Source: Hsuehochloa calcarea
Taxonomy: Eukaryota > Streptophyta > Magnoliopsida > Poales > Poaceae
NCBI GenBank assembly: GCA_036346395.1
Contig: CM070605.1
Coordinates: 868,001-932,000, forward strand
Length of the DNA: 64,000 nt
Reading direction: 5' to 3'
The notes under the pieces are model-generated. The model searched no databases. It worked only from the letters and a program-made list of their open reading frames with translations, and had not been told where the DNA came from. The translations under genes and the position numbers were made by a program. Shown piece by piece: positions 21,942 through 33,072 of the stretch (within the stretch, counting starts at the first letter, position 1; every line of letters starts with the position of its first letter).

Positions 21942-21989
21942 TATATGCGTCTTGATAGTTTATTCCTTTTGTTGCGGTGATTGATGGTG

Positions 21990-24030
21990 GGCGGTGGAAT
22001 CGGGAAGATTAGGTCGGTTATGACCTTCTTGGTGAGTGGCGAGGTCCGGCGGGGTGGAGGAGGAGGCGTGCAGGCCGAGGTGGGCGTGCCCGGGAGGAGG
22101 AGGAGGAGGGCGGCGAGGCGTGCCGAGGAGGTGGAGCCCGAGGTGGAGGTGGAGCCGAGGTGGAGGAGGAGCCAAGGGTGGAGGAGGAGGGCGGCGGCAG
22201 CGAGGCGTCGAGCGACACCTCCTCCACGGGGCGGCGGCAGCGAGTTCGTGGCGGCCACGGAGGAGGATGAGGAGGAGGGAGACCGGGGAGGAGATAGCGG
22301 AGGCGGTGGAGGAGGCACGGAGGAGGATGAGGCCGGCGGGCTGGCCGAGGAGGATGCCGACTTCTTTGGCGAGAGGAAAATGGGGTGCCTACGGTTTGGC
22401 TGCGAGTCGTCGCGCCTCCCGGTTTACCCATCTGAGGCGGCGGTGATTCGACCCTCGGAACTAAGTAAGTAATTTTGCATGTTAACACTACTTCACGGGT
22501 TTTTAAGTTATAACGAAACTAATATTCAATCTCAATAACTTTGTGCGAGGATTGGGAAATGGTGATCCAGTCACTCTCGTAGAGTAAGCGGGATCTGGGT
22601 CTTACATGCGGGGCAAACTACCGGGATGGTGAGGATCGATGGTGTTGTGCGCCCGCCATGAAGTGGTCCCAGCACGCCGCTAGCGATCGGTGATCGGTGG
22701 CGGTGTTATAACGACAAGGCCGGCCGGGTGATGAAAGAGGCGTAGATGCGTGTTCATCGCACTATCTTGATAATAACATCACATTAATTGTATATTCGAC
22801 TTTATTTGCTTGTAGGATTACTACACCTTGGCGGAGGAGTGCGTAGGGAGGGCGCGGATGGCGTGGTGAGCAGTGCATGTTCACCGAGTGCGAGGACCTC
22901 TTCTACGAGACAAAGCTCTGTGCGAGAAGAATTTACCATGCCGCGAGAGGACACGAGTCACGAGGCGCGAGCGGTGCACGCCCACGACTAAGGAGCAATA
23001 CTTGGCGGTAAACATGAGATTACATCGTCTGCGATTAATTGCCTTGAAATTGATTTATGATTTGTCATGTGCTCGTATGCGTGCGGTGCCTCTGCTTGGT
23101 GTGCGGGGATGGACAAGCTGCTTTGGGAGGCCATTGTGGACAAGTGGTTGAGTGAGAATGCGAGCAATATCACACCGTGCGCTCACGTTGCCGTGCGATG
23201 ATGCGGGGTTCCTCGCACAAACAAGGCCCCACTACCCTTAAGGAATATGCGGCCGGATATATGCGCGATTTCATTTCGTTGTTGCTATGCAAACTTACGA
23301 ATGCATAATATCTTATTGTTGTGCTTCTTCCTGCGAGGCAGTTCCACCCGACCGAGTGCGCCTCGTTCAAGGCATATGCCTTGGCACACAAAGGCAAGGC
23401 AAAGGACCCGACCTCGTCTACAGCGGAGGACCCGCGAGAGCATCTGACAACCCGGCGTGCAGGCGCCTCAGCGAGTACAGCGGCGATGGCGAGAGATCCA
23501 TGGGTCGAATTTGATCCGAGCACGGCCCGACCTCGAGGTGACATCGTCATGAGGTTGGGGCGGGTAAGCCACCAGGCGGTACTATATGGGCAGCGGCACC
23601 ATAGACACGGCCAACACTCGGACACTCGCCCGATTAGAGCCGGAGCACGAGTTGAGTCGGCCATCGCATGCGCTCACGGCCCGGTGGTAGCACTCGAGTT
23701 GGTTACATTGCATTCGTTGTCCATTCATTTTCTACTCGTTCTTTATTTGCATTCTAACTATGTGATAAATAATTGTAGGCCCAGTTGAAGCCTGCGAGTC
23801 ACGGCAAGCCTCACGAGCCGGCCGAGGCCCTCGGTATCGCACCGGGCCGAGTTAGCACAGGGAGAGGCGCGAGTCGAGCCCGGACTTGAGGCCTTCCGGC
23901 GAGCGCTGGCAGGCGAATGCAGTACATGGCCCGTTTTCTCGAGCATGGGCGGCCTCCACGCCTCCGCGCCGCCGATAATCTGTTGGTGCCTCCACCTCCA
24001 GCAGCGGCACTCCTGTGAGTCACTTAGATG
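21990..24030 (+). pseudogene. Second CACTA gene (plant transposase, En/Spm ORF2 type)
   Basis: A GC-rich first part (21990-22470) is rich in Glu, Gly and Arg codons, as usual for the first exon of these genes. Later parts at about 22810-23520 read, across frames, DYYTLAEE, FTECEDLFYETKLCARRIYHA, WEAIVDKWLSENA, PHKQGPTTLKEYA, FKAYALAHKGKAKDPTS and SEYSG, which fit the plant transposase (Ptta/En/Spm) family. The 3' part (23780-23960) looks like the Glu/Arg/Ala-rich coiled-coil tail. The product is thought to bind the subterminal repeats. Many frame breaks; exon limits are uncertain. Confidence 0.7.
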
Positions 24031-24509
24031 CACTCTTCACTTTTGTGTCATATAGAGCTACCTTGACTTATACCTTAGTTTGACCTACCATAGCTTAGAC
24101 CTTAGAATTTGCTTTGATCCGGATAACTCACATGTGCAATCTCATTCTAGGGACCTTCTACAATTTGGATCGAACAACGATATGCGGGGTGATCAAGACA
24201 TGGACTTGACTCGTTTCTCCATGAGCCTCGAGCCATGTGACAGGCCATCAGGCCTTGTTTGATGGGTTTGTATGTTGAGCTGTGGACTTGGTTGAACTTT
24301 GTGGACTTTGGACATATGTTGATGGTGTTTGTGGACTTTGCATGGTGCTTGTCGACATATGTTGGTTATTGTGAGTGGATGTGACATTTGTGGACATATA
24401 TGTGATATATATTGCCTATCTGTCATGTTATTATAATTTCTGTGATTTTGTTGCTCATTGTATTTGGATATGCCTTTGAAACAAACAAAAAAATTACGTG
24501 GACATATTT

Positions 24510-25092
24510 TGCAGTGTAACACTCGGTAAAGCAGTTTTACAGTGTAGCACTCGGTAAAGCAACAACAGAACCAATTTGGTTACGATTACGTGCATTTTGC
24601 GAGTGTGCCATTTTTTACGAGTGCGGAGTCCCTCGGAAATATTTGACTACTTTTTACAGTGGGAACACTCGGTAAACATTATTCTGAAGTTTATTTGCGG
24701 AATTGTTTTAATCACGAAAATGGTTATTCTTTTACCGAGTGTTAGGGCGACACTCGGTAAATATTATTCAAAAATTTATTTCGGAATTGTTTTAATCACG
24801 AAATGCTAATTTATTTACCGAGTCTTTGCTAGTGACACTCGGTAAACCTCGCCGTTAACGGTTAGTTTGGAGGTGGCGACCGTCAAGTCATAATTGTTTA
24901 CCGAGTGTCATTGTAGCACTTTCGGTAACTCTATCTCGAGTCGCGCCGATATTAGACACTCGGTAAAATAACTTCACCGAGTCGTTGTTTGCGAGTCCAC
25001 TTTGCGAGTGTGGCACTCGGTAAGCAGTTTACAGTGTGTATCACTATTTGCGAGTGTTACTCACACTCGGTAAATAAACAGTATCCGTAGTG
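24510..25092 (+). repeat. CACTA right subterminal and terminal repeats
   Basis: About a dozen copies of CACTCGGTAAA and its reverse TTTACCGAGTG between 24519 and 25076, followed by the terminal inverted repeat ending CCGTAGTG at 25092. Several words are damaged (for example CTTTCGGTAA), in a way also seen at the left end. Confidence 0.88.
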
Positions 25093-25111
25093 TTGTGGGT
25101 AGTGCTTGTAC
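25093..25111 (-). other. NLR intron, 5' splice-site side
   Basis: Only 16 bp of native intron (25096-25111) remain between the GT donor at 25111-25110 and the CACTA target duplication TTG at 25093-25095. Total intron length is about 10.28 kb, of which 9.68 kb is the transposon. Confidence 0.9.
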
Positions 25112-25971
25112 CTCTTGTCCGCGAGATGCTCACTGAGCTCCGTGGTCAGCGCGTGCTCGTCGTCACCGTTCTGCTGATCCCTCTTCACCTTCACGACCTG
25201 CTGGAGCACGCGCTTCAGCAGTCCACTCATGTCCTTGCTGGCATCGAACGCCTGCGACACCGACACGGTTGCCTGGCAGTCGAACTCCCCCTCCAGCCTC
25301 CGGCACACCTCCGTAGCGAGCGTCGTCTTCCCGAGTCCCCCGAACCCAACAATGGAGACCACCTTGAGCTTCTTGTCGGGCTGGTTGTCACTCATCAACT
25401 TCACCGACTTTACCTTCCCCGACAAACGCTCAACCTGGCCCTTGATGCCGACGAACTGGTTAGGGTCATTGGCAGCGCCAAGCACTTGCGTGGAGGACGC
25501 CGAGGCGCCGGGGCCGAAAGATAAGGAGGGTCGCAGCGCCTGGCCGTCGACGCCGTACCGCGCGCGGCGCTCGCTGATGGCGAGGGCGCGGGCACGGAAG
25601 GCCTGGATGTCGGCGGCGAGGCGGTGCCGCGCGTGAAGTGTAACAAACAGGTGCCAGGCACCGCCGATCGCCCTGGCGCCCGCCGGGACGCAGCTGACGC
25701 GGCGCACGAAGAGGTCGATGCAGTCCTCGGCATCGTAGGCGAGCTCGCGCACCTGCTTCATCCACTCCCGGACGAAGTGGTCCACGGCGCCGTCGTCGGC
25801 CTCGGAGAGCATGCGGAGGAGGGCGTTCATCATGGCCACCTCGTCCCTCAGGTGGACGACCTCGCCGCGTACGCCGCTGAGCAGCCGGTACTCCTCGCTC
25901 AGCAGCTGCCCGAGCTTGCCAACGAGGGCCTGCGCCACGCCCTCCGCGTAGCTCACCACCGCACCCTCCAT
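25112..25971 (-). CDS. CC-NBS-LRR gene, exon 1 (coiled coil and P-loop)
   Basis: First exon of an NLR immune receptor, 286 codons plus two bases, from ATG at 25971 to the donor GAG|GTAC at 25112/25111. Residues about 1-130 form the Rx-type N-terminal coiled coil, with the EDVID-like motif VRELAYDAEDCIDLF (about 73-87). The NB-ARC domain begins around residue 175, with the P-loop GFGGLGKTTLATEV (about 219-232) and RNBS-A-like FDCQATVSVSQ. The exon ends just before kinase-2, and joining to 14827 restores ADKR-Y-LIVIDDVW in frame. The open frame runs on to 25057 through 20 bases of intron and into the CACTA end, which is read-through, not coding. GC-rich, with no frame break in this exon. Partner exon lies over 10 kb away at 12855-14827. 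Confidence 0.92.
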
Positions 25972-26094
25972 TCTCTCTCTCTCTTTTGCTTCGCCGGCCG
26001 GCGGTCAACGCAAGGTTGGCTCGCGGTGGCCGTTGCTGAAACACTTTCGGCTATTGTGTAAATGGCCGTGCACATGGCAAGAGGGCAAGGGTTC

Positions 26095-26102
26095 TATTTA
26101 TG
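26095..26102 (-). promoter_or_regulatory. Possible TATA box of the NLR gene
   Basis: CATAAATAG on the minus strand about 125 bp upstream of the ATG at 25971. A CT-rich leader (AGAGAGAG in minus sense, 25975-25984) follows. Spacing is plausible for a plant NLR. Confidence 0.45.
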
Positions 26103-26103
26103 A

Positions 26104-26703
26104 TGACGATGCTTTATTGGTTTACTTTTTTCTTTGCTCCAAAACTACAAGTCTAAGATCCATTCCGCGTTGCACTAGATCATTATGATAATCTTATTTC
26201 GTAGAACAATTTTTAGATATTTTAGTATTTTTCTAACTGTTTTTTTTTCTCAACAAAATTGGGAACAGATATTATTGTGTTCCAAATAATAAAACACAGT
26301 TTGTCTAACTTAATCCGGTTTAGCCAAATAGGCTGCTAGCTAGATTTTTCGCAAGTGCTTTTCATAGCAATTTTTAAAAATAAGTACCGAATCTCATAAC
26401 ACAATTAGTGCAAACTAACCCTTACACAAATTCCAAAAATAATGTTATTTTTGTCGAATAAAAACTTTGTGTGGACACACTTCCCTGAGCCATAGGCCCA
26501 TGAGGCATGTCTACTATAAAATATAAGGGCACCTTTTAGTCCCATTCTGTTAGATTTGCTTACAAGGAACACTTGCTCCCTGTAAATATAAGGGCAGGGT
26601 TGTCTACTATATCTGGTATTATCAATAAAGAGAGGCTATTCGGACTACATAATTTGTCTACTTTACTTGAGTTTTTGATCGTTGGCAATATATACAATCC
26701 TCA
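26104..26703. other. AT-rich upstream region of the NLR gene
   Basis: No gene recognised. Two similar words ATATAAGGGCA (26522, 26588) and an AATAAAG stretch (26624) could come from an old LTR, but no borders were found. Confidence 0.4.
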
Positions 26704-26739
26704 CACTACTACACAAAAGTTTATCACAGACGGTTCGGA

Positions 26740-27095
26740 ACCGTCATTCTGAACAGTTTTTGAACCGTGCGAATTTATAAATAGGCGGTTTGTAAATAGA
26801 AGCATGCATGATATACAACATATCACAAATGGTTTTGAACGTCGAATTTATAAATAGGCGGTTTGTAAATAGAAGCTATGCATGATATACAACATATCAC
26901 AAGCGGTTTTTGAACCGTGCGAATTTGTAAATAGGCGGTTTGTAAATAGAAGCTATGCGTGATATACAACATATCCTGAGCGGTTCTTGGTGAAACCGTC
27001 TATGATAGTAGCCCTTCACAAGCAGTTTTTTGTTGGCGTGCGTGATAGTACCCTTCATAGGCGGTTACGATAAAAACCGTCTATGATAATTCTTT
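26740..27095 (-). repeat. Subterminal repeats of CACTA element 2
   Basis: Three imperfect direct units of about 75-85 bp, each with TTTGTAAATAGAAGC, ATGATATACAACATATCAC and GGTTTTTGAACCG-like words; then pairs of GGCGGTT and AACCGTC. Such repeats are typical next to CACTA termini. Confidence 0.75.
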
Positions 27096-27463
27096 ATACC
27101 TAATTATTATTATTTTGATTCTCATCTAGCCTCGGGAATTGCTAGCCATACCATCTGAAAACTAGCAAGCAGAAAACGGATACATCACATATGAATCAAT
27201 TGTTAACAACTCAAATTGATCATTTACAACTCAAGATCAATTACAAAAGATTATGTTCAAGTATTGTCGCTAGAGTTACAATTGAATCAATTGTTTGAAG
27301 GTCGTTCGTGATGTCGACAGTGAAACTCTCTGTCGGCGTTAGCGATCTCCGTCTTGATGAAGGCTGAGCTTCCTCGAACCTCAGAGATCTCTTTTATAAT
27401 GAGTGCATCTAAATCTATGTTCAAACCACATAAGCTAGCAAAATGCAATTAGTATGATAGTAA

Positions 27464-27465
<2 letters not shown>

Positions 27466-27502
<37 letters not shown>
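27466..27502. repeat. (TA)n microsatellite
   Basis: About 18 uninterrupted TA units inside CACTA element 2, in a probable intron of its protease-like gene. Confidence 0.95.
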
Positions 27503-27506
<4 letters not shown>

Positions 27507-27539
27507 GGATAATTATTGCGAGATTGACAAACCTCGGGA

Positions 27540-28480
27540 TCCTTCATCTTAGCACTCATGATTTGCTGCATATGATTGCAAACGTAGAATGCAAATATGT
27601 GATCTTGTTTTTGCTGGCGGCACTGCAAAAATAGAATTGTATATAGTTAGTTCGAGATGCATTATTACGAAGTATGATGTATGATTATTGTGTTGTAGCG
27701 AAATCGCGTCCTGTATTGAAGTGTGGCGCTCGATCCCTTGCATGGCCCTCCCTCGGCAACATAGACGATGAACGACCTACATGATTACAAAAAGTTATTC
27801 TCGACCATTTCAAACGAAGGAAGACTACAATAGAGTTATGTATGGAGGAAATAAACATACCTGTCAAGTATTCATTTCACAATGGTGAAGTCGTGGGTTT
27901 TGTTGAGTAGGGAATCAAGGTATATTACCTTGTTCCTCTTTGGTATAATGACTAAAAGGATCTAGTGGTACCTACTCATATATGTCGCTATAGTAATTAA
28001 ACCTAAGTTTGTGCTGCGTATAAAGTACAAATGAAATTTGTATAGTAAGTAGTGAAACACTTACTTCTGGTTGTAGGGCACCATTATGTAGTCCTTATCA
28101 TCCTGAGCAAGCAATCCAGACGTTATGTATTTCACGATGTAGGATCGTCTTGGTTGATGATTTGCTCGGAGACCACGTGTGGGTCGAGAAACCCCAGGTT
28201 CTTTACATCGACGTACATTTTTCATCATGTATCAATACATAAGCAATGAGGTGTGATATTTATCAGTATTACGTGAATGTAGAACTTGATTGTACACACT
28301 TACAGTGTCCAGCATCATAGAAGTGAGGCGTCGAGGGTAGTGAGGTTGAATAGGTCGAATAAGTCGTCGAAGCTCACGACGAAGTGACCCGACTCGTGGA
28401 AGAAATGTTCATTCGTGTATCTGACGGTGATTCCAGTATCGCACCCTTCTCTTTGGTCTTCTGCTGTAATATCATTTTAA
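27540..28480 (-). pseudogene. Ulp1-like (C48 protease) remnant of CACTA element 2
   Basis: Minus-strand exon-like pieces follow the order of the Ulp1-like C-terminal domain carried by many plant CACTA elements: about 28310-28440 (YTNEHFFHESGHFVVSFDDLFDLFNLTTL), 28062-28200 (NLGFLDPHVVSEQIIN, then YIVKYITSGLLAQDDKDYIMVPYNQK) and 27544-27628 (CRQQKQDHIFAFYVCNHMQQIM, preceded by a CAG acceptor). In active SUMO-type proteases the last block contains the catalytic Cys as (L)CGYYVC; here it reads IFAFYVC, so the nucleophile appears lost. The long introns are AT-rich. Function in transposition is unknown. Confidence 0.55.
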
Positions 28481-29299
28481 TTGATGTTGAGATCGATAGT
28501 TAGTGCAGTTTAGTGACATTCTGGTTACTTATTAGGCCGGGTACAATCTCACAACGTGTCACTAAACAATATTTTTCATGTAGTTAACTATTTGTTCTCT
28601 TGTCATGTTCTATAATGACATTGCCTCCTGTAAACCTAAACATTGATAGTACGAGGCCGACGCTAGAGAGTTACCCTCTTATCATTTTTGTGACGACCCG
28701 CACCATTTACATATTTCTTAACATAAAACAATTCCATTTCATTGCATCAAAAAGATTTTACAACATTTATTTTACAAGCATTTACAATATTTTTGGCGAT
28801 AAATAATTAAAACCCTAGCCGTCTTCTCTTCTTGTAAATGCGTAGTAGCGGTTTCTTCGTCGCTTTGGTTCTTTGGCGTCGCGTAGAGCCACCTCGCAAT
28901 CCATTTTCCTCGCTCAAGAAAACCGACAATTAGTTAGTGTCGTAATTGAAAGTATTTCTATGAGCGATAGTGTATAGAAGTTAAAGCGTAGAAAGTGGCG
29001 TCAGTTTCCGAAGTGCGATGAGTATCGGAGTACCACGAGTAGTCGGTCCCTTGGCAATCAAGATCCCGGACCAACGAGTTAGTCGGCCCCTTGATCGCCA
29101 AGATATCCGGACCACCAAGATCCTTCGACACTGTCATACGTGGGTCTCATCATCGGCACTATTAGAACCCAACACCCACTATTTGCATTTGCGAAACCAC
29201 AAATGCAAACCCTCGGTCACATACCCGTGCGCACCCTCGGCCAAGCTTCACGGGTGCGACAACCATTTCCCAAGCCTCTCTCATAGAGCAAGCGGTGAC

Positions 29300-29690
29300 C
29301 CTCAAAATATCAAGCACGGGAGGCGTGACACCGAAGTGCATCTCCACGGCGTGCCCAAACCCGACAAAAGCGGCACAAGCCGACAATATAGCCGACCGAC
29401 AATGCATTTCCCCGACAAGTGCATCTCCACCGCAAAACGACCACGGCTGACCGGCGGCGGCAAAGACATCCCGGCACAAATACATTCCCCCAAGCGGCAC
29501 AAATGCATCTCCCTGGCGGCGACAATACACCTCCCAGCAAATGCATTACCCGGCTAACACCGGCCACGGCCGGCACAAATGCATTCCCCTTCCGAAGCCA
29601 ACGACAATACATTCTCCCGACCACGACAAATGCATCTCCCAGTATAGCCAACGGCACAAATACATCCCCTCAAGCCACCCTGCATTCACC
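29300..29690 (+). repeat. Degenerate repeat ACAAATGCATNTCCC
   Basis: Around a dozen copies of the word (C)AAATGCATNTCCC or ACAATACAT, spaced about 25-40 bp apart, mixed with GGCCGGCAC or CCGGC. It explains the repetitive translations on both strands (for example recurrent HLPG or GDAFV). Confidence 0.75.
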
Positions 29691-31972
29691 ACGACAAGCA
29701 AAGCCGGCCAAGCCGACATGTAAAGCACACAAGGCCTCCCGGTGCCTTCCCTCCTCCAGTTCTTCTCGTGAAGGCAAGACCTCCGATAGAAGGAGCAAGA
29801 GCAAAGGAGCAAGAGGGGAAAGAGGCCGACACCGAGGAAGCGGAAGAGGAAGAACCACCGGTGGCCGGGAGGCGGGAGGCGAGAGAGCACCCGGCAAAGC
29901 CGGCCTGCCACCCTCTTTTCCCAACCCAGTTCAGCAAGAGGTAAACCCAACACCCATTAGTATACCTTGCCCATCATGCACATCATTCACTGGTACCACC
30001 CAATCTCGGTAGCATCAATAGGTAACTCAATCCATTTTCATCACGAGCATGGGGTCGGAGGGTAGAGAAGGAGGTGGGTATTCCTCGATGTAACCATTTG
30101 AACCACCACCATCACCCCAACCACGGCGAATCACGGCATCCATTATCCGGATACATCACCATAATCATGCAAGCATAAGCACAAGCCGGCTTTAGTAATG
30201 GAATTGCATAGATCCACTAGTATTCATAAATCGAAAGCCATAAGGAGAAGAGCACCAAACCCTAGTGGGTAGAGGCGGCGGGCAGAGGCCAAATCGAGAA
30301 AGCGAGGCAGCGGCGCGCGCCGAAGCCGACCAATGAGGAGGCGAGTAGAGAGAGAGGCGGGTGGCCGAGTGAGTCGGAGGCGGGAGAGCAGCCGAGCCGA
30401 GCGAGGCGGCGGCGGCCGGTGAAAGCGAGCAAGCAGCTTGCAGCGCCAGCCGCGCAGCTGGCAGGCCGTGGCGAGAGATGGCGCCCGGGCCGGAGGCGAT
30501 GGCGGAGGATCCGAGAGAGAGGCGAGGCGTGAAGGCGAGAGGAGAGTCGGCGGTGAGGAGGCGCGCGGAGGAGAGAAGCGAGGTTAGGCGGTGAAAAGGA
30601 GAGTCGGAGGTGAGGAGGCGGAGAGGAGTAGGGTTAGAGAGAGGCGGCGTGCGGGTGTGTCGGCGAGAGGGGAAAGTTAGATTAAGGGGTTAGGGTTAGG
30701 ATTAGTAATTAGGGGTTAGATTAGGGAGAGTTAGGGTTAGGAATTAGTAGGGATGGTTTAGTCGGTTTGGTTAGATTAGCCGGTAGGTTAGGGTTTAGTA
30801 ATTAAGTGATTAGAGATTAGGTAAATAGATGATTATAGATTAGGGTTAGAATTAGTTGTTTGATTTTTGAGTATAGAATGTGAGTTTGGCGGTGACGGCG
30901 ATAGATCGAGTTTAGCCTAGGCGATTTTTAGCGGGAGAGTGCTAACAGTGCAGTTCCAAAAGTTTTATTAAAATAAAATTTGGCTAACGAGAAGAATCGT
31001 ATTAGCATTTTATCGTCTATTATCACTCAAACTCAACTAAGTATTTATTTATATATTATTAGTACTACCGCTTTGCTCAGGAGGGCAAACCGGTCCGGCG
31101 GAGAAGGCGATAAGAGATTCGTCATCGTCGACCTTTCCAAAAACTCTAAAGGCAAGCGATCCTCTTGAACATCAATATAGCTATTTTAAATGTAAACCGT
31201 ATATTGCTCTATCATATATGTACTGCATCAAAACTATTTCTCAAAATCAAATTGATTTGAGATGATGAGAAAGATAAGAAAGATGAGAATGAGATGAGAT
31301 GAGAATTACTATGTGGGTAAAGGGGGCCTTGGTAGAGAAAAGAGATGATGATGATGATGATAAGAGATGGGACCCTTTACCTACAGCTATAATATAAGGA
31401 CTAACAAAACTCTTACTCGGTCAGATGCCGTAAATTCAGTGCCAACCATTTCCCGTTTGGTGAGCGAGAAAATGCTACTGTTTACGTAATTCGTTCTCCT
31501 AGCAGGAATGTTGGACACGGAGGATAGCGGTCCAAGGTGGAGTGTTGGGCTCGGAGGATAGCCGCCCCAACCAACATTGTTGGAACTTCGGTGGAGGGCT
31601 AGGTGCGCTCGGGACACCGACGGAAAACAATGGGTGGAGACTTAATCACGTAACACGGAAAGCGTCGTATTCGAACTTGAAGTCGCATCAAAGAAATCGA
31701 TGGACCTAGCTCATAAAGAGTTCGAATAGCTATGGGTAAAGTGGCGCAAGCTGCTGCGATGCTATAAAAATCATGAATTCATGCCGGTCTCTGGATTGGA
31801 GTCTCGAGGAACCGCTAGAGGTCTTACTTCTTTCAGAGTGACTAGTAGTATTTCGAATTAAAATTGCAACTTAATGTTTTAATGTTTATTTTGAGAATGA
31901 GATGATTTTAGAATTTGTGATAAAGACCGGAGATCGGTCATGCGATTGCACTTTTTGCTATTAATGCTTCTT

Positions 31973-31988
31973 GAGTACTTTTGTACTC
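31973..31988 (+). promoter_or_regulatory. Hairpin GAGTAC-TTTT-GTACTC in LTR
   Basis: Perfect six-base arms with a TTTT loop, followed by AACCTTGTTAG. Same relative place (about 400 bp before the LTR end) and similar tail as the hairpins at 5189, 11584 and 49300. Confidence 0.55.
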
Positions 31989-32472
31989 AACCTTGTTAGT
32001 ATTCTCCTTTGTTAGATCCTAGTCCGTGGGAGCTATCCGGCGGGGCAAAGGACTTGCAGTACCGTCTGGCGGCGGGAGAGAAAGGCACCGGTGGCGAGGA
32101 CTTAGCGAGATGGAAGCCATCTTTGACTCGTGGGGCCAGTAGGAGGCGTAGTTGAGCGAGACTCGAGGCGGAGCTCCCTTTTGTATCGGTGTAATAGCTT
32201 TATTAAGAACTCTAGTCTTATGTGGCTACTCTTGTAATAAAGATGTCTGATTTCTATTTTATTGTTATAACTGCGCAACTCGATAAAATGGCTTGCTATT
32301 CGTCGGGCGGTGTTCTCAGGCGGGCGAATAGTAATCCGTATGCCTAAGTGTGATTACCCTAGGGGTAATGACACGAGCGTCTAATTTTATAGAAAAACAC
32401 ATGGTAGTCAATTTAATATATTTTCACCAAATAATCCTACAAGTAGCAACCACTTCTGTTGGCAAGGTCCAA

Positions 32473-33072
32473 AGACTCCCATTGCATATTGCATAATTGA
32501 AGAACACGATAAGAGATACTAGTCCATTATAGCCGGGTCACATGCACTTGTTCTTCTTCGAGGAAAATAATACTCCCTCCTGTCACACTACACACTAATT
32601 AATTGTTACATGTTTCTTTAAAAAACAAGCGCCAATTAGGGATCTTGTCAGACCCTGTATGTTTCTTCCACCTTGTCACCGTAATCTCACACATAAATAA
32701 TCTTGCAAGTTGCAACTACTTCTGTTGGCAAGGTCCAACGCGGTATTCGGATTCTATGCATTACACATAGGTTTACTGTGCAAGCAATATTTCATGAGTA
32801 TACGGACACTATTCTGCATGGACTGTAACAAATATTGTAGTAGCAGAGAAATATTTATTGTAGTGAAAGCATTATTACAAAAACTCTGTAGCTATTGATC
32901 TCGACTTTTTTTATCAGACGGTGAAAATCGTTTTCTATTATCATACACTGCAGATTATCTGTATTGAATCCCTCGATACCGAGCATCCATTTGCCCAGAC
33001 TCCCATTGCATACTGCATAATTGAAGAACACGACAACAAATAGTATTCCATTATAGGCGGGTCACATGAACT
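32473..33072 (+). repeat. Dispersed direct duplication, 76 bp, 524 bp apart
   Basis: 32473-32548 and 32997-33072 match closely (AGACTCCCATTGCAT to GGGTCACATG.ACTT). The word ACTTCTGTTGGCAAGGTCCA also occurs twice (about 32450 and 32718), so a unit of a few hundred bases seems to have been duplicated and partly lost. Confidence 0.8.

Larger units (their letters stand above)
15416..25092 (+). mobile_element. CACTA transposon, 9.68 kb, in the NLR intron
   Basis: Begins CACTACCGGACACTG and ends CAGTATCCGTAGTG, with the 3-bp duplication TTG on both sides (15413-15415, 25093-25095). Both ends carry many copies of the subterminal word TTACCGAGTG and its reverse ACACTCGGTAA. It encodes, on the plus strand and opposite to the NLR gene, a decayed TNP2-type transposase (18273-21755) and a second plant-transposase gene (about 21990-24030). 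It also holds captured host-gene pieces at 16675-17300. Reading frames are full of breaks, so it does not look able to move on its own. All borders are exact in the sequence. Confidence 0.95.
26704..28688 (-). mobile_element. CACTA element 2, terminal part
   Basis: Starts CACTACTACACAAAAG at 26704, followed by subterminal words GGCGGTTTGTAAATAGAAGC and GAACCGTC repeated to about 27090. Coding remnants read toward the terminus on the minus strand. The inner side is cut by the LTR starting at 28689, and no second end was found after 32388. The same terminus type (CACTACTACACAAAACC, then CATCACAGACGGTTC) is at 55291, so the two belong to one family that differs from the 15416 element. Confidence 0.7.
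28689..32383 (+). mobile_element. Probable solo LTR, 3.7 kb, gypsy type
   Basis: Begins TGTGACGACCCG at 28689. The best end is GCGTCTA at 32383, because ATTTT flanks both sides (28684-28688 and 32384-32388). The terminal CA is not perfect (TA), and an AT-only duplication is weak evidence, so the right border is less sure than for other LTRs here. Inside are a hairpin at 31973-31988, a CAAATGCAT repeat block (29300-29690), a GC-rich block and degenerate TAGGGTTAG stretches (30680-30860). No retroelement domain is encoded; open frames of up to 197 codons come from composition. Confidence 0.65.

Noticed and set aside
21981..22488. Gly/Glu-rich and Pro-rich open frames on both strands
   Set aside because: Low-complexity first part of the second CACTA gene; the minus-strand frames are shadows.
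25057..25111. C-terminal continuation of the NLR exon 1 frame
   Set aside because: It reads through the splice donor into the CACTA terminus; the kinase-2 motif in exon 2 shows that splicing occurs at 25112.
29018..30012. Open frames of 179 and 197 codons
   Set aside because: Explained by the ACAAATGCAT repeat and GC-rich LTR DNA, no protein family seen.
30680..30860. Telomere-like TTAGGG and TTTAGTAATTA repeats
   Set aside because: Irregular and not the plant unit TTTAGGG; probably LTR sequence of biased composition.
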